Source of the DNA: Pacificoceanicola onchidii
GTDB lineage: Bacteria; Pseudomonadota; Alphaproteobacteria; Rhodobacterales; Rhodobacteraceae
Assembly (NCBI RefSeq): GCF_004804335.1
Contig: NZ_SRXY01000005.1
Location: 248,001 to 312,000, forward strand
Length of the DNA: 64,000 bases
Direction: 5' to 3'
Within the stretch, counting starts at the first letter, position 1. Each line of letters opens with the position of its first letter. Below are positions 53,259 to 62,272 of the stretch, one piece after another. The notes under the pieces were generated by a model, which was given only the letters and a program-made list of their open reading frames with translations, was not told where the DNA came from and searched no databases. The position numbers and the translations under genes were made by a program.

Positions 53259-53712
53259 ACAGCGTTGGGCTGTTTGGAAGCGATATGTGAGTAGCCTACT
53301 TGCCGGAAATCTGTGCATTGCTGCACGGCGGCGGGCGATTGCCCATTGTCAATGCCCCCATTGTGCCCCTATGTTAGCGGTGAGGACGTGGGCCCAAGAG
53401 GCCGCTTCCGAAAAGTTTCGCTGACACGGGTGCAGGACAAAACATCCCTGTCAGACCGATTAGGCCCCTCAAAAGGCCGAAGTACCATGCCCGTACCGCC
53501 AAAAGCGACGGGCTTTTAATGGGCGCGCCTGGTTCCAGGACAGAGACGCGCTGGAGAAGAAACGCGATGAAGCGCGCGACACAACAGAGGCATGAGGCAG
53601 GGGCGCACCGCGCCCGCCATGCCCGCGCGCACCCCCTCGCATTGACAAGACACAGCACCCGCACCTTGGCCCCACCCGGTTCAGGGGGTGTTTTGCTGCG
53701 CATACGGACTAC
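53259..53712 (+). promoter_or_regulatory. 454-base gap holding the probable rne promoter and leader
   Basis: I see no gene here. TTGTCA at 53346-53351 and TATGTT at 53370-53375, 18 bases apart, make a plausible sigma70 promoter. It would give an rne leader of about 330 bases with potential hairpins, such as CCTGG-TT-CCAGG at 53528-53539. The rne ATG has no evident Shine-Dalgarno sequence. A long, structured leader with weak initiation is how RNase E autoregulates in E. coli; that role here is inferred. Confidence 0.4.
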
Positions 53713-56700
53713 ATGGCAAAGAAAATGCTCATCGATGCCACCCACGCGGAAGAGACCCGCGTTGTGGTGGTGGACGGAAACAAGGTTGAGGAGTTCGACT
53801 TTGAATCCGAAAACAAGCGCCAGCTTGCAGGAAATATCTATCTAGCCAAGGTTACGCGGGTTGAACCCTCGCTTCAGGCTGCCTTCGTGGATTACGGCGG
53901 CAACCGGCATGGCTTTCTGGCGTTCTCGGAAATTCATCCCGATTACTACCAGATCCCCGTCGCTGACCGTCAGGCGCTGATGGAGGAAGAGGCGGCTCTG
54001 GCTGCCGAGGAAGAGGAAGAGCGCGAGAAGCCCAAGAAGCGCACGCGCTCCCGGCGCCGCAAGCCGTCCAAGGCTGAGAGCACCAAATCGGATGACGCAG
54101 TTGTGACGGCAGAGCCGTCCGAGACGGCAGAGCCGTCTGAACAGGTCGCCTCAAGCGCTCCGAAAGAGATTTCGGGCATGGAGACGATTGACCTCGGCGA
54201 AGACGAAGCACCGTCGGAAGAGGACGCGGGTCAGCCGGGTGAGGGCCTCTCCCCGATGGAAACCGTTTCCGAGACTCCGGTCGAAGAGCCTTCGGAAGAG
54301 GCGGAAGCGCCTGCCGAAGCCGAAGCAGCCCCGGTTGAGGAGGCGTCCGCCGAGGAAGCCGCGGTTGAAGAAACCGCTGCCGTGGAAGCCCCTGTCGAAG
54401 CGGCAGAGACCGCGCCGGAAGCCGCTCAGGCCGAAGACGCCGCACCGGCGGATGCTCCTGTTGAAGCGGCGGGCGAAGCGCCCGCGGCTCAGGCCGAAGA
54501 GGGTTCGGACGCAGCTGAGACGGTTGAGGCCGCGCCTGCCGAGGGCGAAGAGGCCGCTGAGGAAGAGACCTCTGATGACGATGACGCCGAGGAATCGGAC
54601 GACGACTCTGATGATGACGACGACAAGGACGCGAAGAAAGACGCGTCCAAGAAAGACGAATCCATCGAATCCGTCGCCGATGACGACACCCAGGAAGAGA
54701 TCCGCCCGCGCCGCAAACCGCGTCCGCGCCGGTACAAGATCCAGGAAGTCATCAAGGTGCGCCAGATCCTTCTGGTGCAGGTCGTCAAGGAAGAGCGTGG
54801 CAACAAAGGCGCCGCGCTGACCACCTACCTTTCGCTTGCCGGTCGCTACTGCGTGCTGATGCCGAACACCGCGCGCGGTGGTGGCATTTCCCGCAAGATC
54901 ACCAACGCCGCCGACCGCTCCAAACTCAAGGCCATCGCAAATGAGATCGACGTGCCGAAGGGCGCGGGTCTGATCATCCGCACCGCAGGCGCGAAGCGGA
55001 CCAAGACCGAGATCAAGCGCGATTATGAGTACCTGCAACGGCTGTGGGAGCAGATCCGCGAACTGACGCTCAAGTCGATTGCGCCCGCGAAAATCTACGA
55101 AGAAGGCGACCTGATCAAACGTTCGATCCGCGATCTCTATAATCGCGAAATCGACGAGGTTTTGGTGGAGGGCGAGCGCGGCTACCGCATCGCCAAGGAC
55201 TTCATGAAAATGATCATGCCGTCCCACGCCAAAAACGTGAAACACTACCACGATCAGATGCCGCTCTTTGCGCGCCATCAGGTGGAATCCTACCTGTCGG
55301 GCATGTTCAATCCGACGGTGCAGCTCAAGTCCGGCGGGTATATCGTGATCGGCGTGACCGAGGCGCTTGTGGCGATCGACGTGAACTCTGGTCGGGCGAC
55401 CAAGGAAGGCTCGATCGAGGATACCGCCGTCAAGACGAACCTTGAGGCCGCCGAAGAAGTGGCGCGCCAGCTGCGTCTGCGCGACCTTGCCGGTCTGATC
55501 GTGATCGACTTCATCGACATGGACGAGCGCAAGAACAACGCCGCCGTGGAGAAGAAGCTCAAGGACAAGCTGAAAACGGACCGCGCGCGCATTCAGGTGG
55601 GCCGCATCTCGGGCTTCGGCCTTCTGGAGATGTCCCGCCAGCGCCTGCGCCCGGGCATGATCGAAGCGACCACGCAGCCCTGTGCGGCCTGTCATGGAAC
55701 GGGTCTCATTCGCTCGGACGACAACATGGCGTTGCAGGTGCTTCGCCAGATCGAGGAAGAGGGCACCCGCCGTCGCTCCCGCGAAGTTCTGGTGAAATGC
55801 CCGGTGGCTGTGGCGAACTACCTGATGAACGCCAAGCGCGAGCACATCGCCATGATCGAAGCGCGTTACGGCATGGCCGTGCGCATCGAGGGCGACGTGC
55901 ACATGATTGCGCCGGACTTCACCCTTGAGAAGTTCAAGACGGCAACACGCTCCGTGCCGGAACCCACCGCGCCGGTGGTGTCGGTCGACACCTCCTTGAT
56001 GGAGGAAATCGACGAAGCCGTTGCCGCCGAAGAGGCGGAAGAGGCCGAAGCACAGGAAACGGCCGAGGCCGCTGAATCGGACGACAAGCCGAAAAAGCGC
56101 CGCCGTCGCCGCCGCCGCAAGTCGAAAACGAACGGGGATGCGGAGAACGGGGCGGAAGCGGCAGAGGACAGCTCTGACGCGGAACCGCAGGAGGCCGAAG
56201 AGGCGTCCGCTGAAGCAAGCGAGGCAGAGGCCCAACCCGAAGAGGATGAGGCCCCGAAGAAAAAGCGCAGCCGGTCCCGTCGCGGATCGCGCAGCCGCAA
56301 GAAGGACACCGAGGGCGAAGCGGAAGCAGAAGCCGCACCGCAGGAGGGAGCCGAGGCGGCTGAGCCGGCGGAAGCGGCGACTCAGGAAGCCGAAGCGCCT
56401 GCTATGGATGAGCCTGCTACGGAGCCTGCGGCCGAAGAAGCGCCGAAGCCCAAGAGGACGCGGACCCGACGCAAGAAGAAGGTCGAACCGGAAGCCGAAG
56501 CTCCGACAGAGGCTTCCGAGGCTGAAACGACGGAAGCTCCGGCGGAAGCATCTGCAGAGGCGGAATCGCCCGCAGCCGAGCCTGCGCCGGAACCCGAGGC
56601 ACCTGTGGAGGAAGCCCCGGCCGTGGCGGAGGCTCCGGTGGAACCCGAGCCTGCGCCGGAGGCCCCTGCCAAACCGCGCCGTACCCGGCGCAAGGCGGCG

Positions 56701-56898
56701 GATGTGATCGCGGCGGTTGTCGGCACGGTGGATGATGAGACCGCGCAGGCCGCTCCCGTGGACACGCCCACGGAGCCTGTAACAGCTGAACCGGTCACGG
56801 CAGAGCCTGCTCCGGAACCGGCTGCGGAAACACCGGCGGAGGCTGCTGAGGCCGAAGCCAAGCCCAAGAAAAAGGGCTGGTGGTCGCTCGGTCGATAA
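53713..56898 (+). CDS. rne: Ribonuclease E
   Basis: The main endoribonuclease for mRNA decay and rRNA/tRNA processing, 1061 residues. MLIDATHAEETRVVVVDGNKVEEFDFE and the S1-domain start GNIYLAKVTRVEPSLQAAFVDYG are typical. The catalytic acidic sites are VAIDVNSGR and GLIVIDFIDMD, and the Zn-link cysteines are in CAACHGTG. A low-complexity Glu/Ala/Lys-rich insertion of about 240 residues (about 90-330) interrupts the S1 domain, as in alphaproteobacterial RNase E. The C-terminal 320 residues are again low-complexity, alternating acidic Ala/Glu/Pro blocks with Arg clusters (KKRRRRRRRKSK, KKKRSRSRRGSRSRKK) that probably form the degradosome scaffold and RNA-binding sites. A terminator follows. 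Confidence 0.96.
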   Translation: MAKKMLIDATHAEETRVVVVDGNKVEEFDFESENKRQLAGNIYLAKVTRVEPSLQAAFVDYGGNRHGFLAFSEIHPDYYQIPVADRQALMEEEAALAAEEEEEREKPKKRTRSRRRKPSKAESTKSDDAVVTAEPSETAEPSEQVASSAPKEISGMETIDLGEDEAPSEEDAGQPGEGLSPMETVSETPVEEPSEEAEAPAEAEAAPVEEASAEEAAVEETAAVEAPVEAAETAPEAAQAEDAAPADAPVEAAGEAPAAQAEEGSDAAETVEAAPAEGEEAAEEETSDDDDAEESDDDSDDDDDKDAKKDASKKDESIESVADDDTQEEIRPRRKPRPRRYKIQEVIKVRQILLVQVVKEERGNKGAALTTYLSLAGRYCVLMPNTARGGGISRKITNAADRSKLKAIANEIDVPKGAGLIIRTAGAKRTKTEIKRDYEYLQRLWEQIRELTLKSIAPAKIYEEGDLIKRSIRDLYNREIDEVLVEGERGYRIAKDFMKMIMPSHAKNVKHYHDQMPLFARHQVESYLSGMFNPTVQLKSGGYIVIGVTEALVAIDVNSGRATKEGSIEDTAVKTNLEAAEEVARQLRLRDLAGLIVIDFIDMDERKNNAAVEKKLKDKLKTDRARIQVGRISGFGLLEMSRQRLRPGMIEATTQPCAACHGTGLIRSDDNMALQVLRQIEEEGTRRRSREVLVKCPVAVANYLMNAKREHIAMIEARYGMAVRIEGDVHMIAPDFTLEKFKTATRSVPEPTAPVVSVDTSLMEEIDEAVAAEEAEEAEAQETAEAAESDDKPKKRRRRRRRKSKTNGDAENGAEAAEDSSDAEPQEAEEASAEASEAEAQPEEDEAPKKKRSRSRRGSRSRKKDTEGEAEAEAAPQEGAEAAEPAEAATQEAEAPAMDEPATEPAAEEAPKPKRTRTRRKKKVEPEAEAPTEASEAETTEAPAEASAEAESPAAEPAPEPEAPVEEAPAVAEAPVEPEPAPEAPAKPRRTRRKAADVIAAVVGTVDDETAQAAPVDTPTEPVTAEPVTAEPAPEPAAETPAEAAEAEAKPKKKGWWSLGR

Positions 56899-56917
56899 AC
56901 ACGGTCAAGATTTTATG

Positions 56918-56946
56918 AAAAGGGGCGGAGTTTTCCGCCCCTTTTT
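56918..56946 (+). terminator. Rho-independent terminator of rne
   Basis: AAAGGGGCGGA, a four-base loop, TCCGCCCCTTT and a five-T run, 20 bases after the rne stop. The 11-bp stem with a T-run on the plus strand makes a strong intrinsic terminator. Confidence 0.95.
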
Positions 56947-57200
56947 GTGCCTTGCGACGGCCTCGGCAGCCCTTTGCCGAGACGCGGGCCAGAGTTTGCC
57001 GAAAGCCGCGTTGCTGACTCAACTTGCCTCTTGCCTCAAAGCGACAAACCCCCATAGGTTGATAGATAACAAGAATAGGCACAGAAGTGCCGCTCTGAGG
57101 CAGTGTCAGTGTTCGCCGTGATGCGGGTGCCAACAGCACCGGCATCCGGGTGTGAAATTCGTGATCAGAGAAGGGAAACCGGGCAGGGGAATGATCCGCG
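56947..57200. other. Intergenic region between rne and the diesterase-like gene
   Basis: I see no gene, RNA or repeat in this stretch after the terminator. It presumably holds the promoter of the downstream gene; no consensus elements stand out. Confidence 0.6.
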
Positions 57201-58211
57201 ATGGCAGGTGGATGGCGCATGGCAGTCTTGAAACGCATGATGCAACTGGGCCTTGTCCTCGCCGCTCTGGGCTGGCTGAACAACACCTCTCTGCTGTTCG
57301 CACCTGAACAGGGTCCCGGTATTCGCCTGCTGGCCCACCGGGGTGTGCACCAGACCTATCCGCGTGAGGGATTGACTGCGGAAACATGCACCGCAACACG
57401 AATATACATGGGAAATCATGAGTTTATCGAGAACACCATCCCGTCTATGCAGGCTGCCTTTGCCGCCGGCGCGGATGTTGTCGAACTGGACGTGCACCTG
57501 ACGCCGGGCGGCGAGTTTGCGGTGTTCCATGACTGGCGTCTGGAGTGCCGCACCGATGGGTCCGGCGTGACCCGCGCGCAGCCACTGACCTATCTCAAGA
57601 CGCTGGATATCGGTTTTGGCTACACGGCAGACGGCGGAGAAACCTATCCGCTGCGCGGCAGCGGCGTGGGTCTCATGCCGACCTTGACGGAGGTCTTCGA
57701 GGCGAGGCTTGGTGGTCAATATTTGATCAACTTTAAGAGTAGTAATGCGGAAGAAGGGGCCGCGCTCGCCAAGATGTTGTCACGCCGCGACTGGCGCAAT
57801 CAGGTCTGGGGTGTCTATGGCGGCACGATCCCCACACGCGCCGCGCAGGATGCAGTTTCCAACCTGCCGGGCTTTGACAAGCCGCGGGTCACGGAATGCA
57901 TCAAACTCTATGTTCTGCTTGGGTGGAGCGGCTATGTGCCGGAGGCCTGCGCCGATGGCATGGTTGTCGTGCCCATGGATGTTGGCCCGTATCTCTGGGG
58001 CTGGCCGCACCGGTTCACGCGCCGGATGCGGCTTGCGGGAAGCGAGGTGATCCTGCTCGGGCCACTGGACAAGACTGGCTACTCGGCTGGGGTCGATACT
58101 CAGGAGCTGTGGGATCAGGTGCCTGAAGGGTTTGACGGCTATGTCTGGACCAATCGGGTTGAAGTCTTTGGCGATGGTGTGCCCAAGGCGGAGCTGGTCG
58201 GGCGGCGGTGA
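57201..58211 (+). CDS. Glycerophosphodiester phosphodiesterase-family protein
   Basis: A 336-residue GDPD-like protein with an N-terminal hydrophobic segment (MMQLGLVLAALGWLNNTSLLF) acting as anchor or signal. The family landmarks are LLAHRGVHQTYP (catalytic His-Arg), ENTIPSMQAAFAAGADVVELDVHLT with the E-x-D metal ligands, and FHDWRLECRT with the second catalytic His. Between the HR and EN motifs it has an insertion of about 27 residues with Cys (AETCTATRIYMGNHEF). The C-terminal part, WGYVWTNRVE-like GYVWTNRVEVFGD, closes the barrel. The ATG at 57201 is used; MAVLKRMM at 57219 is equally possible. Convergent with the P450 gene, three bases apart. Confidence 0.85.
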   Translation: MAGGWRMAVLKRMMQLGLVLAALGWLNNTSLLFAPEQGPGIRLLAHRGVHQTYPREGLTAETCTATRIYMGNHEFIENTIPSMQAAFAAGADVVELDVHLTPGGEFAVFHDWRLECRTDGSGVTRAQPLTYLKTLDIGFGYTADGGETYPLRGSGVGLMPTLTEVFEARLGGQYLINFKSSNAEEGAALAKMLSRRDWRNQVWGVYGGTIPTRAAQDAVSNLPGFDKPRVTECIKLYVLLGWSGYVPEACADGMVVVPMDVGPYLWGWPHRFTRRMRLAGSEVILLGPLDKTGYSAGVDTQELWDQVPEGFDGYVWTNRVEVFGDGVPKAELVGRR

Positions 58212-58214
58212 GTT

Positions 58215-59564
58215 TCAGGCGCGTTTGTCGAGCCTGAGCCAGATCCCATCACGGGTGCGCACCGTGAGATGCGCCTCCGGGACCGGCACGCGCTCGGGCA
58301 GGGCGACGACTTTCAGATCTCGCAACAAAAGCGACAGCAGAAGCGGCCCTTCGACCATGGCAAACCCGGCGCCGGTGCAGACCCGCGCGCCGGCGGAAAA
58401 CGGGATATAGGCTTCGCGTCCGCAGGTCTTGCCGTTTTCGGTTTGCCAGCGCGCCGGGTCAAACCCGTCCGGGTTCTCCCAAAGTCGTTCATGCCGGTGC
58501 AGGTGCCAGGGCGACAGCACGATCTGCGCGCCCTTCGGCACGGGGCGATTGCGGAAGGTTTCCGGGCAGCTCGCCTCGCGCACCATCATCGGCACAGGCG
58601 GGTAGAGGCGCAGCGCTTCGCGGAACACGTCCCGGCTGATCTTCAGAATGGATACGTCGGAGAAATTCCCCGTAAGCCCTTGCGCTTCCTCTGCAATACG
58701 CGTTTGCCATTCGGGGTTGGTAGCCACCAGATAAAGCGCCCAGGCGAGCGCGGAGGCGGAGGTTTCATGCCCGGCGAGGAAGAAAATCGCCACCTGATCG
58801 ACCATCTCCTGAGCCGAGAACGTCTCGCCCGTCTCAGGGTCGGCCGTGGTCATGATCTTTGTCGCCAGATCGTTCGGCGCGGTGCCCTCGGCGATGGCTT
58901 GTTGCCGGGCCTCTGTGAGGTCCGTGATCAACCTGCGAATGCGGCGGGCGGTGGCGCGTGTGTCCTTGCGGAAAAAGCGCGGGAAGAGGCGTGGCAGCGG
59001 GATGAAAGCGGCGAGGTTCAGGATCGGCTGGCTGCGCTGATAGGAGCGGAACTCGTGGAAAACCTTCTGCGCTGTTGCGTCCTCAATGGGGATAGAAAAC
59101 AGCGTGCGAAAGATCACATCGGCGGCGGCGTGGGAGGTCTCTGCCTCGATCTCGATGGTCTGACCTGCCTGCGCCAGAAGCCGGTCCCGCGCGGCCTCGG
59201 CGGCGGCCCACATGGCCGGGTAAGTCTCCCGCAACCGCCCGCCTTCAAAGGCCGGGTCGATGATGCGGCGCTGTTTTTGCCATTCCGCGCCATTGGTCAG
59301 AAAGACAGAGTTGCCAAGAAGCGGCCGCAGCCCTTCGGAGATGCGGTTTGATTTCGGGAAGTCGAGCGGGCGATCCTTGAGGACGGTTTTCACCAAGTCC
59401 GGTTGGTTGACGAGGAAGGACCGGAAGAACGGTGTCTTGAACTCGGCCATCCAGGCCCGATAGAGCCGTGCGGGCTGGGCGCTCAGGATGTCCTTGCGGA
59501 ACAGGCGCACGTATTTCCTGAGCGAGACTCGATCCGGCCGGGCGGCGGGCTTTGGCGGGATCAT
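58215..59564 (-). CDS. Cytochrome P450
   Basis: A 449-residue soluble P450. The haem-thiolate loop is FSAGARVCTGAGFA with the Cys near residue 394; the usual Gly-x-Arg/His-x-Cys-x-Gly pattern is met (GARVCTG). The oxygen-activation helix I has FFLAGHETSASAL, and helix K carries EALRLYPP. No membrane anchor is apparent, so it should take electrons from a separate ferredoxin, not encoded nearby. The substrate is unknown; similar class I enzymes hydroxylate lipids, terpenes or xenobiotics. It overlaps the upstream hydrolase gene by four bases (ATGA), so the two are co-translated. Confidence 0.93.
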   Translation of the reverse strand: MIPPKPAARPDRVSLRKYVRLFRKDILSAQPARLYRAWMAEFKTPFFRSFLVNQPDLVKTVLKDRPLDFPKSNRISEGLRPLLGNSVFLTNGAEWQKQRRIIDPAFEGGRLRETYPAMWAAAEAARDRLLAQAGQTIEIEAETSHAAADVIFRTLFSIPIEDATAQKVFHEFRSYQRSQPILNLAAFIPLPRLFPRFFRKDTRATARRIRRLITDLTEARQQAIAEGTAPNDLATKIMTTADPETGETFSAQEMVDQVAIFFLAGHETSASALAWALYLVATNPEWQTRIAEEAQGLTGNFSDVSILKISRDVFREALRLYPPVPMMVREASCPETFRNRPVPKGAQIVLSPWHLHRHERLWENPDGFDPARWQTENGKTCGREAYIPFSAGARVCTGAGFAMVEGPLLLSLLLRDLKVVALPERVPVPEAHLTVRTRDGIWLRLDKRA

Positions 59565-60805
59565 GGCGCGGTGCTCGTGAATTTCGAGACCGCATGGTCA
59601 ATGCGGCTCGCCGAGGCCGGGCGGTTCTTGTAGCGCGTGGCGAGGGTCAAAGGCCCTGCGGTGATCTGGAAATAGTCATAGTCCAGCGGCGCATCGAAGG
59701 CGCAAAGGTACTGAAAATGCAGGCGGAAGAAACGCCAGCGCAGCTCCTTCCAGCGGGCGGGCGAGAGCGATTTGGTGAATTGCGCCGAGAAGACGAGCGG
59801 CCAGCGTTTGCCCTCGGGCGCGACGCCGGAGACGGACACCGGATCGCAGAGCGCAAAGGCGCAGCCGTCGCCGGGGGCGGTGACATCGACCCATGTGATC
59901 TCGTTGCGCGCGGACAGATAGGCGAGGTCTGCCCGCAAGCGGTGGGCATGGCGCAGGAAGGACACCATGGGCACCACCTGGCCAAGGCTGAGGAAGGCGA
60001 GTTTGGGCCCATCTTCCGGGACGCGCCCACTGCGGATCAGGTCCGAAAGGATGGACACCGCCAGATGCGCGCCGGACGAATGGCCGACCACCAGCACCTC
60101 ATCCGTGTCCGTTTGCAGCGCCTCGGCGATGGTGTCCGTGAACAGGGCGATGCGCGCCTCAAGCTCCGGCGGGTTGGCGCCCTTGTGCCGCGCGGAATAG
60201 GCGTAGTCGTGCATCAGGTAATAGGCAAAAAACTTGCCGTCCTGCTTTTTGAACCACCTGAGAAGCAACACACCAAGCCCCGCGCCCAACAGTGCCCCCA
60301 GGATCGGGGTCACGCCGCCGAGGGCCGGGAGATAGCCGCTCAGCGCAAAGACGGCATAGGCCAGCGCCAGAGCCAGCACCAATTGCAAGAGCAGCATCCC
60401 AATGGGGTAGAGCGCTGCAATCACCGGCCCCTTGCGCAGGCGCATGAGCCGGAACAGCGCCCCTGTGCCGATGTATTCGGTGGCGGTGCGGACCAGTTGG
60501 GCATAGGTAGCGGGGATGGAGGTATCCATGGAATCGCGCACGATGTCGGACCAGACAAGCACCGCGACATCGGCCTGCGTGTCCTGGCCATGGATGCAGC
60601 TTTGCGCGTGCCAGCCGTAATGGGCGGACTTCGGCGCGGGTTTGAGGGTGATCTCATAGCCTGAGATTGCAGCCTGTGCCGCGCCTTCCTTGCGGAACAA
60701 CTCTCGGTAGCGGCGCGGGTGAATCGGATCGTACCCGGGGATGTAGAACACCCGGCGGTGACGCACCTCCTGTGCCTGATCGTGTTTTGCCTGCTCCGCG
60801 CCCAT
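59561..60805 (-). CDS. Membrane-associated alpha/beta-hydrolase-like protein coupled to the P450
   Basis: A 414-residue protein. The N-terminus RHRRVFYIPGYDPIHPRRYRELF leads with a PGYD oxyanion-type loop. Two or three hydrophobic helices lie in the middle (about 130-195: ALYPIGMLLLQLVLALALAYAVFAL and LGALLGAGLGVLLLRWF). The nucleophile elbow is LVVGHSSGAHLAVSIL, a G-x-S-x-G with Ser. DYDYFQITAGPLTL and the preceding region may hold the remaining triad. Resemblance is to lipase-like hydrolases of unknown substrate. It sits upstream of and overlaps the P450 gene, so they may act on the same lipid-type compound. Confidence 0.7.
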   Translation of the reverse strand: MGAEQAKHDQAQEVRHRRVFYIPGYDPIHPRRYRELFRKEGAAQAAISGYEITLKPAPKSAHYGWHAQSCIHGQDTQADVAVLVWSDIVRDSMDTSIPATYAQLVRTATEYIGTGALFRLMRLRKGPVIAALYPIGMLLLQLVLALALAYAVFALSGYLPALGGVTPILGALLGAGLGVLLLRWFKKQDGKFFAYYLMHDYAYSARHKGANPPELEARIALFTDTIAEALQTDTDEVLVVGHSSGAHLAVSILSDLIRSGRVPEDGPKLAFLSLGQVVPMVSFLRHAHRLRADLAYLSARNEITWVDVTAPGDGCAFALCDPVSVSGVAPEGKRWPLVFSAQFTKSLSPARWKELRWRFFRLHFQYLCAFDAPLDYDYFQITAGPLTLATRYKNRPASASRIDHAVSKFTSTAP

Positions 60806-60916
60806 GCCTTGCGCCTTATGGTTTAACGCAGGCTAGCGCGGTTTTCCGGCAAGAGTAAGGCCGGGTTGGGGTGAGAATGGTCAGACGCGGCTTTGATCGT
60901 GGCGGAACCCGGTGTA

Positions 60917-61666
60917 TCAGCCAAGCGTCGCCAGCGCCGGGAAGGTCTCCAGAAGCCAGAAAGACATGGCCGAAAACCCGCCTGTCAGCATCAAAAGCCC
61001 GATGGTCCAGAGCAGCAGGCCCATGACCCGTTCGATCTGTTCCATGTGGCGTTTCATCCAGGTAAGCGCGCCGGTGAGCTTCGGCAAGTAGGCAGCGACC
61101 AGCAGGAAAGGCACGCCGAGGCCAAAGGCATAAACGCCGAGCAGCAACGTGCCGCGCGCGACAGAGGCCTCGGAGGCGGCAAGTGAGAGAATCGCACCAA
61201 GCTGTGGACCGATGCAGGGTGTCCAGCCAAAGGCAAAGGCCAGCCCGAGCACATAGGCGCCAAAGGCGCTGCCGCCCCTGTCTCCGGCATCCAGCCGCGC
61301 CTCGCGGTCGAGGAAGCCGATCCGGTAGACCCCGACAAAATGCGCGCCAAAGACCATCACGATGATTCCGGCGGCAGTGTTGAACCAGTCCTGATATTGC
61401 AGGAGCGCCATACCCGCGGCAGACGCCGCAAAGCCGAGCAGCAGGAAAACCGTCGACAGGCCGAGCACAAAGAACAAGGCCGCGAGAATGGCCTTGCCGC
61501 GCGCGCCGTCCTTGTCCATCTCGCCCAGTGACACGCCGGACATATAGGCAAGGTAAGGCGGCACCACGGGCAGAACGCAGGGCGACAGGAAAGAAATACC
61601 CCCGGCCAGCAGCGCCACGAAGACGGCTGGCAGGAGAGAGGCATCCATGATCTCGATTCCGAACAT
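60917..61666 (-). CDS. ccdA: CcdA-type cytochrome c biogenesis/thiol-disulfide transporter
   Basis: A polytopic membrane protein of about 249 residues with six helices. ALLAGGISFLSPCVLPVVPPYLAYMSGVS carries the first redox Cys of the CcdA/DsbD-beta fold, and AFAFGWTPCIGPQLGAIL the second. It carries reducing equivalents across the inner membrane to periplasmic haem-ligation factors; the window's c-type cytochromes fit a demand for it. The ATG at 61664-61666 (MFGIEIMDASLLPAV) matches the family start. A GTG at 61717 would extend it by 17 residues into the promoter of the divergent TusA-like gene. Confidence 0.9.
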   Translation of the reverse strand: MFGIEIMDASLLPAVFVALLAGGISFLSPCVLPVVPPYLAYMSGVSLGEMDKDGARGKAILAALFFVLGLSTVFLLLGFAASAAGMALLQYQDWFNTAAGIIVMVFGAHFVGVYRIGFLDREARLDAGDRGGSAFGAYVLGLAFAFGWTPCIGPQLGAILSLAASEASVARGTLLLGVYAFGLGVPFLLVAAYLPKLTGALTWMKRHMEQIERVMGLLLWTIGLLMLTGGFSAMSFWLLETFPALATLG

Positions 61667-61767
61667 GGCCCACGCATAGGCGATTGCGCCCGGCACGTCA
61701 CGCGTCCAATCGGTCACATATGCGTTGGGGCTTTTCCTTTTGGCGGCGCGGGGCTATCTGCGGAGGT

Positions 61768-61989
61768 ATGGAATATGAACTCGATGCCATTGGTTTGCTT
61801 TGTCCTCTGCCGGTTCTGAAAGCTCGCAAACGGCTTCAGGGACTAGAAAGCGGGGATGTTCTTGTGGTGCAGACCGACGATCCGGCCGCGGTGATCGACA
61901 TGCCGCATTTCTGCGCGGAGGCCGGGCATGAGCTGCTGGGCCATGACGAGGCGGGACCCGTGATCACCTGGCGGGTTCGCAAGGGGTAA
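61768..61989 (+). CDS. TusA/SirA-like sulfurtransferase-family protein
   Basis: A 73-residue protein with the family signature ELDAIGLLCPLPVLKARKRL, whose Cys in the CPLP motif is the sulfur carrier, and the second stretch VVQTDDPAAVIDMPHFCAEAGHEL. These proteins relay sulfur for tRNA thiolation, molybdenum cofactor or sulfur oxidation; the specific role is unclear. GGAGG lies one base before the ATG, closer than usual, so initiation may be weak or start elsewhere. Divergent from ccdA, with about 100 bases between. Confidence 0.85.
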   Translation: MEYELDAIGLLCPLPVLKARKRLQGLESGDVLVVQTDDPAAVIDMPHFCAEAGHELLGHDEAGPVITWRVRKG

Positions 61990-62272
61990 GGTGGTTTTTG
62001 GCCTGAAGCGACCGTTCATCGCTCCACAGGCGCGGAGCAAAGGCCGCAGGCCGCCGCGCCCATCGACGGGCCGCCCCCACGGCACGGCGATTGGGTTGAT
62101 GCTGGGCGCCACACCAGCCTAGCGCGCCAGTTTCTGAGATAAATCGAGGGGATCAGAAGGAGGATCGCCGCACCACGGCCCGTCGATGACGCGGCTTGCT
62201 CTTTGGTCGAGAGGTCTCGGATCAAGTCCGGGACGGGGTGCGCTCAATCACCGCTCAAGGCCAATTACCACC
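61990..62272. other. Gap between the TusA-like gene and hemC
   Basis: I see no convincing gene. It contains the second REP-like palindrome at 62214-62234. A short minus-strand open frame spans much of it but shows no recognisable sequence or ribosome site. Confidence 0.5.
62214..62234. repeat. Palindromic REP-like element, copy 2
   Basis: Matches the element at 42997-43017 with one changed base in the left arm (TCTCGGATCAAGTCCGGG). It lies about 40 bases after the hemC stop, a typical position for a 3'-end hairpin. Confidence 0.75.

Noticed and set aside
62016-62225. 69-codon minus-strand open frame between the TusA-like gene and hemC
   Set aside because: No ribosome site, no family signal, and it overlaps a REP-like palindrome.
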